DNA of 64,000 nucleotides from the NCBI GenBank assembly GCA_025667525.1, contig CM046875.1:199368125-199432124 (forward strand), read 5' to 3'. Every line of letters starts with the position of its first letter. The stretch's first letter is position 1. Of this stretch, positions 56,815-64,000 are shown piece after piece. Position numbers and translations under genes: made by a program. The notes under the pieces are model-generated. The model searched no databases and was not told where the DNA came from. It saw nothing but the letters and a program-made list of their open reading frames with translations. The DNA comes from Glebionis coronaria. Taxonomy: Eukaryota; Streptophyta; Magnoliopsida; Asterales; Asteraceae.

Positions 56815-58698
56815 ATGCTAACTCGTAATCAAGCAAAACGTGCACGTAGACGAAAGAACAAAACTCCCACTCCAACTCATTCTAGTGAGGAGTCTCCTAT
56901 TGACGAACCCATTGTACGAGAAGCACCTACCATGGCGAATCGAACTACGATGGAGTTACTTCAAGCACCCACCGAGGGTTATGGAGAAGCTATTGTGATT
57001 CCCGCTATCCTTGCGTAGAATTTTGAGGTGAAAACGGGTTTGTTGTCGATGATCCAAAACAACAAATTCCGTGGTGATGAGAAGGACAATCCTCACAACC
57101 ATATCCGCCAATTTAATCGTCTTACCGCCACGTGCAAATTCAAGGATGTCTCGAATGACTCGATTAAGATGATGCTTTTTCCGTATTCCTTAGCGGGGCC
57201 CGCTAAAATTTGGTTAGAGAAAGAGCCACCCAATTCTATATTGACGTGGAAGGATCTCGTTTCAAAATTTGTGAACCAATTTTTTCCGCCCTCTAAGACT
57301 ACGCATTTGAAAAATGAGATTTCTAAATTTTTACAAGAATCAAATGAAAGTTTTTCAACGGCTTGGAATAGGTTTAAGGAGATGTTACATGAATGTCCTC
57401 ATCACGGTTTTTCCGATTTGCACCAAATCGACACGTTTTACAATGGACTTAACGATCATGAAAGAGATTATCTAAATGCCGCCGCGGGTGGTAATTTTTT
57501 GTGTAAAACGGTTGAAGAAGCTTTGGTCATAATTGAGAATAGGTCTAAGGTTTATAGCCCTTGTAACACACCGAGTGTTGCCAAATTGGGCTCGTCATCA
57601 TCGTCTCGTAGCATTAATGCTTTACATGATGAAGCAAATGAAGAAAACCGATTTTTTGATAGATTTGCTAGCCTTATGTCCTATTGGAAAGCTCAAGAAG
57701 CTTCAAATTCCGCTTCGGTTAAAGCGGTTTCTAAGAGTTGTTTGTCGTGTGGTGGAGCTCATGATCTTTCCGAGTGCATTACCGCGGATGGTAACACTTC
57801 GAGTGCTTATGTAGCCACGGGAACTTATAACCAAATCGGTCAAGGTTCCCGCCAAAATCAAGCTCCACCAAATCAAAATGCTAATAATTATCGCAACAAA
57901 AACCAAGGTGGAAATTACCAAGGAAATCAAAGGAATTATAACAAGGGTAATTATCAAAGTGGAAATGGGCAAATTTCAAACCAAAACCAAAACCGTGATT
58001 TTCAAACTACTTCACAAGGTTTTCAAAACGATCACACCAAAAATCTTCAAGGAGAGTTTTTGAATTATGCTAAGGCTAATGATGCTAAGTTTGATAATAT
58101 GCAACGTGAAATGGTTAGCTTAAGATACGAGTTGAAAAATGAGATTAAAAACGAACTTGCTAATGAACTTAAAACTCATGCTAATAAAATGGAAGGAAAT
58201 GTTCAAAGACTCTAACAAAATCAACAAAAAATGGAGCAAGGTCAACATGAGATTAAGCAAGAATTGTTAAAAGCGGATGCTAGGCAATCAAAGTTTGAAG
58301 ACCGAATGGCTATAATGTTTGAAGCTATCATGTGTAAGCCCTCTTCTTCGGGTGGTCTTCCTAGTGATACCATCGTGAACCCGAACGGAGAATTGAAGGT
58401 TATTACTACTCGTAGTGGTAAGACTTTCAAAGAACCAACTTCTCGTCCAAGTACTTCTATGGAGAAGGAAAAAGAGAAAGAACCCGAGGTGTTGGTAGAA
58501 AAGGAGCAAATTCCAAGCCCACGAAGTACCGCTCAAACCACACCTACGGTTGAACCCACACCAATCATGGAACCCGAGATTCCAAGGCTGATGCCTTTGC
58601 CTACTATGCCCCAACCCACACCACCTTTACCCTACCCTTCAAGACGAGACAAGGAAAAGGCACAAGAACGAAATAATTATCAATTGAACTCTTTATGA
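56815..58698 (+). pseudogene. gag: Element E gag (two stops, frameshift at the end)
   Basis: Athila-type gag. The start MLTRNQAKRARRRKNK (ATG 56815) parallels MLTRG of G; an in-frame TTG upstream is not needed. The capsid-like domain runs 56935-57540. TAG at 57016-57018 stands at a position where F has Asp, and TAA at 58213-58215 lies in the Gln-rich tail; the frame and homology continue across both. The knuckle CLSCGGAHDLSEC (CX2CX3HX4C) is at 57739-57777. An Asn/Gln/Gly-rich region, a coiled-coil-like stretch and a Pro-rich linker (to 58650) follow, then a frameshift near 58690 leads into the spacer before protease. Confidence 0.88.
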
Positions 58699-59716
58699 AA
58701 ATGTTTCGTGACTTGCATTTTAATATAAGTTTTGCCGACACCTTAGTCATGATGCTTCGATTTGCCGCGAACTTCAAAAGTATGTTGAATAACAAAGAGA
58801 AATTGCAAAAATCGTCTAGTTGTTCATCGGTTTTCTAAGCCGCATACCTCAAAAATTCGGTGATCCTGGAAAGTTTTTAATCCCATTTGCTATACAAGAC
58901 ATGGAAGAATGCTACGCCTTGGCCGATCTTGGTGCTAGTATTAATTTGATGCCTCTTGAGATTTTTAAATCGCTCAATCTTCCCAATCTCACTCCTTCAA
59001 GAATGTCAATCGAAATGGCCGATCATTCTACGATTCTAGCTTGTGGAGTTGCCGAGGACGTCTTTGTGAAAGTTGGAAAGTTCTACTATCCCGTAGACTT
59101 TATTGTTGTTGACATTCCCATCGATCCTAAAGTTCCGTTAATTTTAGGTCGATCTTTTTTGGATACCTCGAGAGCACTTATTGATGTGCATGCAAGAAAA
59201 ATCACTCTTCGTTTCAATGAGGAAGAACTCGTCATTAATGCAACCCAAAACTCCACTCTTTCTCATGTGTATTCTATCACATCTTTGTACAATGTCAATC
59301 CCATCAAAAACATTTGTCAAAAGATTTCCAATGGAGTTTTAGGAGTTGTTGAGAAAAATGAAGTTCCGTCCCCTCCGCCGGTAGAGGTTAAGAGTGTTAA
59401 GCCTACGGTTCCAATTGTGAATGATTCTTCGGATGATGAATACGTTGATCCCGATGGGGAGGTTTTCTTTGTTGACAAAAGATTTGAAAACTTACCACCA
59501 CCTAAACCAAAAAGATTTCAAAATGTGAGAATTTTTAGTGTGACTAACATTGCTTTAGATACACCAAATATTTTTGACATAATTAAATCGGATTTTCACA
59601 AGGAGAGTTTAAAAGATGAAAAAGGAAAAGATTTTAACTTGGATTTATTTTTCTACAACTCTAACTCCTTCATCACCGCGTGTATTGAGTACTACAAGCT
59701 CGTCTTCTCCTTTTGA
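58699..59716 (+). pseudogene. pro: Element E protease and downstream extension
   Basis: The spacer homologous to NISFA...NNKEKL of G is readable in another frame to about 58830, then a shift leads to an open frame through 59716. Aspartic protease motifs: [33 protein letters not shown] and ALIDVHA. After about 59250 the frame continues into a Pro/acidic region (VNDSSDDEYVDPDGEVFF) that is not protease and not RT. The active site is intact, but the copy as a whole is broken by the upstream lesions. Confidence 0.85.
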
Positions 59717-60059
59717 CGATGCTTTGTGTGGACTTAGTGAGGGGGAAGCCCCTTATGTTCCCTCCCCTTTCTCCACCGAGGACGAGATATTTGATCCTGG
59801 AATTGCTTATAAAGGGAAATCTCGGTCTTCCACCGATGCAATAAATGGAAAATCTTTTCATTTGATTGGTGCGAGTCTACCTCGAGTAGCTCAATGTTTT
59901 GACTTACCCATTGTCCCACCCTTCTATTTCTTCCCTCCTATTTTCTTGAAACTCTTTGAGTTTTTGTTGACTCATGATGAAGTGGCGTTGATTTGTTTTT
60001 CCAATGAAAACGAGAACGCCATCTTCGATCCCGGTATTTTGCACCATCAAAGGACTTAG
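59660..60059 (+). CDS. FDPGI ORF in the pol position of element E
   Basis: An open frame overlapping the end of the protease frame by a frameshift. It has Ser/Thr-rich and acidic stretches, FDPGI twice (EIFDPGI near 59790 and AIFDPGI near 60030), NGKSF and GASLP, and an aromatic/Pro-rich stretch (PPFYFFPPIFLKLFEFLL) that is hydrophobic but short. It is the counterpart of the acidic ORF of D (FDPGI, IKGKLF, GSLPP). The frame is listed from about 59660, where similarity-free sequence begins; an ATG exists at 59616. The overlap could be a simple frameshift mutation. Function unknown. Confidence 0.5.
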
Positions 60060-61950
60060 TCCTTAATACCGGTTGTTTTTGGGCCTTGTTTATCATGTAA
60101 GCCCCACCAAAAATTGACCACACCATGATTATCCCTAAATGATCACATTTATGGGGATTCGAGTCGAGCTTTTGACTCGGTTATCAAAAACAAGGTGCCT
60201 CGTGGGGGAAACCCATGCTTATCCATGTACATATTATTGCTTTCTAATTAGTGTAATGTGAGGGGATTTGTGCCCTTCCAACCTTTGTTCCGTGGTTGTT
60301 TGTGCATTGTGGTTTTTAGATGATCATGATCTTCACGATTGGAGCCTCTCGTGTTCGTTTTATGGGAGCACTCGATCGTTTGCTGTGAAGAATTTCTCAA
60401 TATCCAAATGATATATCCTTTGATGTTCTAACCTTAGGTTTTTAGCACACTTCATAAACGGCTATTAATTTATTGGTTACACCCTTTCCATGCTAGATTA
60501 GGCATTCGACTACGTCTCTAGTATGGGGGTGTTTGCACCCCTAGACTCGAAACATTGAGGACAATGTTTAACTTTAGTATGGGGGGGGGTGAATAGATAC
60601 TTGCCTTGCCAAACCTTCACGCTTTCTAAAGTTTATCGTTTTGTTTATCGTTTTGTTGCAAAATAAGGCTAAAAATGGCCAAATTTTAAAAAATTTCTCA
60701 TGTTTTATAAGTGTTTGAAGACACGAATGTAGGTTTTCCAATGGCGAGAATAAGAGTAATTTTTGACTCGACCGTGCGTGTTAAGCACTTAGCTTGGATT
60801 CCTTAACTACACATTAGGCTAAGTCTCTTAAATGAGGACGAGAAATGATAGAGTTAATTATAAGTTACTATGCTAAATGTAGAGTACTCGTATTCTTTCA
60901 AAAACTCATGTGTTCTCGTTGTTTGCTTATTCTCCCTTCGCTTGTAAATATTTTTTGCTTAATAAATATTGACTTAGCGGTTTAGTTAAGATTGTTGGGT
61001 TTCTAGTCTTTTCTAGTAGCTTCCGTGTGGGAAGACATTAAGGTATCGTCAGCGTCACGGTTTTGAAGTATTGGCACCCGAATAATCGAAAGCTTCACCC
61101 AATAATAAGATTTCAAGTGCTCACCTAAATCTAGCAAACAATTTGAAGCCCCACAAGGCCTAAAATCTATACAAAATTGAAAGTGAATCAAGCCTTAATC
61201 TTCGAAGCTTTAAAGATCCAAAATTCGCTTTAGCGTGAGGATATACGTCTTTGGCTAATAAAACCACCGATGAGGCGGATAATAAAAGGCAAGGCAAGAC
61301 CGAAGTCATAATAAAAGCTTCATGGCGAAGTTGAATAAAAGATGGTGGTAAACCAAAGATAATAAGGCCCTTCCGTTAGGGGGCGTATAAAAGTCTTGGT
61401 AATAAGTCTCATGTTCAAAACCGTTATAAAACCGTGTTTATCGATCCTTCTTGTTAACTTAATTTTTTAACATCGTTGTCTATTAGGAGGGGTTATTGAT
61501 TTGATGGTCTTAGTTACACCGTTAGGACTCTATTTTTAGACCTAAATCTCTATTATCGCATAAGTCAAATGATGTATCCTCGTGATCATGAAGACAAAAT
61601 AAAATATAAGAGATACAACTTAGGAATAATGGGAGGATAAGTACGTGATTAGGGCATATGATTAGTGTTAGCATTACTAACTTATAATGACAATGATCTC
61701 GTTGCACGCTTGGCATGGAATTGGAGTAAAAATCAAGGACGACGAAATTATTTCTAACGAAGCATTCACGTGTTCTTATTCTATGAACCTAAACGTCCCA
61801 TTTTGCGATGAAAATCATACATTATGTCTAAAACACAAGTAGTAGTAATAGTAGTAGTATAACTAGTTCAATAAAGTGAATAAAATTGAATTTTGGAGGT
61901 GCTACGATACTTTATTCTAGCATTGTGTGAGGGCACGGCAATGGTTTAGT
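60060..61950 (+). other. Element E 3' non-coding tail
   Basis: 1.9 kb without coding. It includes the purine tract/hairpin block (60519-60589), then sequence with no recognised structure up to the polypurine tract. No env-like frame. Confidence 0.8.
60519..60589 (+). other. Purine tract / AGGA hairpin / purine tract block in E
   Basis: TAGTATGGGGGTG (60519-60531), hairpin AAACATTG-AGGA-CAATGTTT (60550-60569, perfect 8-bp stem), TTAGTATGGGGGGGGG (about 60574-60589). AGTATGGGGG is also the true polypurine tract motif of E at 61949-61959. Confidence 0.88.
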
Positions 61951-61959
61951 ATGGGGGAG
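61951..61959 (+). other. Polypurine tract of E
   Basis: ATGGGGGAG directly before the 3' LTR, preceded by TTTAGT. Confidence 0.9.
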
Positions 61960-64000
61960 TGATGAGACTGCTTTTATACATAGTCTCATCGTCCAAATAG
62001 GGCTTAAAATGCATAAAATATCATTAAACTGCCAAATATATGCTCGTGTTTGTTACTTGTGTATTTTTATGTACGGATATTGAGGAAATGGCAAAAGATC
62101 ACAAGAATCAATCAAAAACGAACACGGGAAACGAAGCCGCATAATGAACCGGGCCCAAGTTTGGATTTTACAAAAATGCCCTTGAAGAATTGAAGATTGT
62201 CAAGTTTGGTCCATCAACTTTTGAAGATTAACACTTTATACCCCTCAAATATTCAAAATTATGAATAGGGTCCCTAAAGTTTGAAGACATTACAAGTTCA
62301 GTCCTTGAAGAATCCAAGAATTGCATTTGAAGTCCTTGTTAAAAGTATGAAAACAACTTGTGCCAAAAATGACAAGCTGTCCAAAGTTGTCAAAGGGAAA
62401 ATGGGCGTTGATAGCTATTATTTACAACATGAACAAATGAGGAAAGCTTGGGGGTCAATTCTGCCAGACAGCCAAACTTACCCATCCATTCACATTTTGA
62501 CACCTCACCATTACCCACCCGAATACCCATTTACCCAATAACCCTACCCAACCCGTAACCAAACCCACCCAACCAGGTTTATTAAATAAACCTGGGTCAA
62601 ACCCCAGTCAACACCCCACTTGTTTTTCCCACCCAAACACTTAATTTAAAAATCACTTTACCCAAAATAGATTAAACCCACATTAATCCCCCACATAAAC
62701 CCTAATTTTCCCAGGCATAATCAGATTAAAAACAAAGGGGTTTTTCCCCCAATTGTGTAGATTGATGATTAAACTTTTTGTCACCCCATCCTACACCAAA
62801 ACCATGCACAAGACACACCCATGTGTCTTGTGGGACCCTCCCCTGCCCCGTCCCTTTACCTCAAAACCATAAACCCGACACATCCAACGACTCACACATA
62901 CTCCTTGGTCCCCAAGCAGATTTGAACGCTCCTGATCAAGATTCCAACAGCTGGACATCACAAACAAGCTCACATGTGCCATCTTTGACTGAAATTCAAG
63001 AAGAAGACCAAGGGCATTATAGGACTTTCAAGATTAGGGTTTCTGTTTTTCTAGATAGTTCTTCTTAGTAGTATATATAGGAGACGTATGTGTCCCTATA
63101 AGCTTGATCCAGATTTTTTTCAAGCATTTGTAATCCTTTTTAAAATATTATAAAGTTGGTATTTTTTTTGGATAAATTGTAATTCCTTTTATTGCTTTTT
63201 AGAAATTTGGTGCATGCTTGAATAGTCTGAGTTCCATTGATATTTGTTAAACACTTAGTGTTTTTTTTTAGTTTTCAAAATAGGTTTTGATAAGGTTTGA
63301 ATTTTTCAGAAATTTAAGAAGATTAAGAAGTGAAAGTGGATTGGTTTTCTTGTTTTTCTGAGGGTAATTCCTTGTTTAAAACGTGGTTAAGTTTCATTGG
63401 CTTGTGAAAAGGTTTATAAGTTTTCAAAAATCAGAAAGTATACTTTTGCTTGTGTGTTCATTGATTTTTGCAGGTTTTATTGTTGATTGTTTGACAAAGG
63501 TTCTGCATAGGCCCCAGCCTATTGGAGGTGGTTAAGAAACCACTGAGGCACCTGGATGTAGGTCCCTCAAGGTAAAATCCTTGATTCTATTTCAATTTTC
63601 ATAAATTTGGTGTTATTGTGATTTGCATGAAATTGCATGCTAGTTGTTCAAGTGTTGATTATTTGACTGATATTGCTCTCTTGTTGGATTATATGCATGT
63701 TAGAAGGATTAGTAATCAGTTTGGGTGTGTTTTGATACCATTTGGTTTGAAAAATTTCATTATCAGAAATTTAAAGGGGTGTTTGGATTTGCACATTATT
63801 TGAGTTTCCTTGGTTGATTTTGTTTTAAAACCTGTTAAACACACTCCCTAAGTAGTTATTAGGTTGTATGCTAGATTGGTTTTTAATTTGGTGAGATTTT
63901 AAAGAATTTTGCATGTCAAAAGAATGGAGAATAGCTTATTAATCAGTTAAGTCTCTTGTCTGCTTGTTTTTCTTGAATTTTTGCATCAAAATCTTGAAAG
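61960..64000 (+). repeat. Element E 3' LTR (left part)
   Basis: Starts TGATGAGACT and matches 52269-54300 with scattered differences; it runs off the window. The terminal hairpin is at 61961-61990 and the hairpin cluster at 63507-63568. Confidence 0.92.

Larger units (their letters stand above)
52269..64000 (+). mobile_element. Element E, Athila-like gag-pro element without pol (right end outside)
   Basis: 5' LTR 52269-56061 (3793 bp), primer site 56065-56083, leader, gag, protease, FDPGI ORF, 1.9-kb non-coding tail, polypurine tract 61951-61959, 3' LTR from 61960 (2041 bp inside the window). It inserted in the protease of F; AATAT at 52264-52268 is the presumed target duplication, whose partner is outside. 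No RT, RNase H or integrase lies between protease and the 3' LTR. LTR copies differ by around one to two percent by eye, so E is older than G. Confidence 0.92.

Noticed and set aside
59616..59716. Programmed frameshift between protease and the FDPGI ORF in E
   Set aside because: No slippery site recognised and the copy has other frameshifts, so a plain mutation is more likely.

Overview
The window is plant nuclear DNA, almost certainly heterochromatic: it is AT-rich and can be explained nearly end to end as nested Ty3/gypsy LTR retrotransposons, with no convincing host gene. The gag style of the host element recalls elements I associate with Asteraceae, but that is a weak guess; eudicot plant is the safe statement. 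Element letters are mine.

Element B (+, chromovirus/Tekay-like, defective) is the oldest layer. Its 5' LTR enters from the left (1-1653); it has a tRNA-Met-type primer site, a coiled-coil ORF upstream of gag (2030-2857), gag (13434-14411), gag end plus protease (26271-27000), two minisatellites where pol should be (72-bp and 83-bp units), and a 3' LTR (29042-32298) cut by the next insertion. B carries element C (-, 2858-12974), which has 3.75-kb LTRs and no coding (LARD-type), and element D (-, 14412-26265, exact target duplication AATGT), an Athila-like element with broken gag-pro, no RT/RNaseH/integrase, and an open acidic ORF in the position of pol.

In B's 3' LTR sits F (+, from 32299), an Athila-like element with broken gag-pro. 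F is interrupted twice: in its 5' LTR by G (-, 35200-49746, exact target duplication TTTAG) and in its protease by E (+, 52269 to beyond the window), another Athila-like gag-pro element without pol. G is a complete element: 3040-bp LTRs in perfect register with no difference seen by eye, a tRNA-Asp-type primer site, and one uninterrupted 1909-codon gag-protease-RT-RNaseH-integrase frame. It looks recently inserted and is the only obvious source of enzymes in the window. D, E and F are candidate passengers: they keep the primer site, leader block, promoter and 3' signals, and D and E can be seen to lack pol (F is cut before pol would start).

The most interesting content is non-coding. Across the diverged Athila-like families the same structures recur with different base pairs: (i) each LTR begins with a long hairpin starting at or next to its first base; (ii) a hairpin with loop TCAGC lies in the LTR leader 24-29 nt before an AG|GT; (iii) a hairpin with loop AGGA is flanked on both sides by family-specific copies of the polypurine tract; (iv) two LTRs carry an antisense tRNA-like segment. 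Together these look like a conserved RNA/DNA signal set shared between an autonomous element and its non-autonomous relatives.
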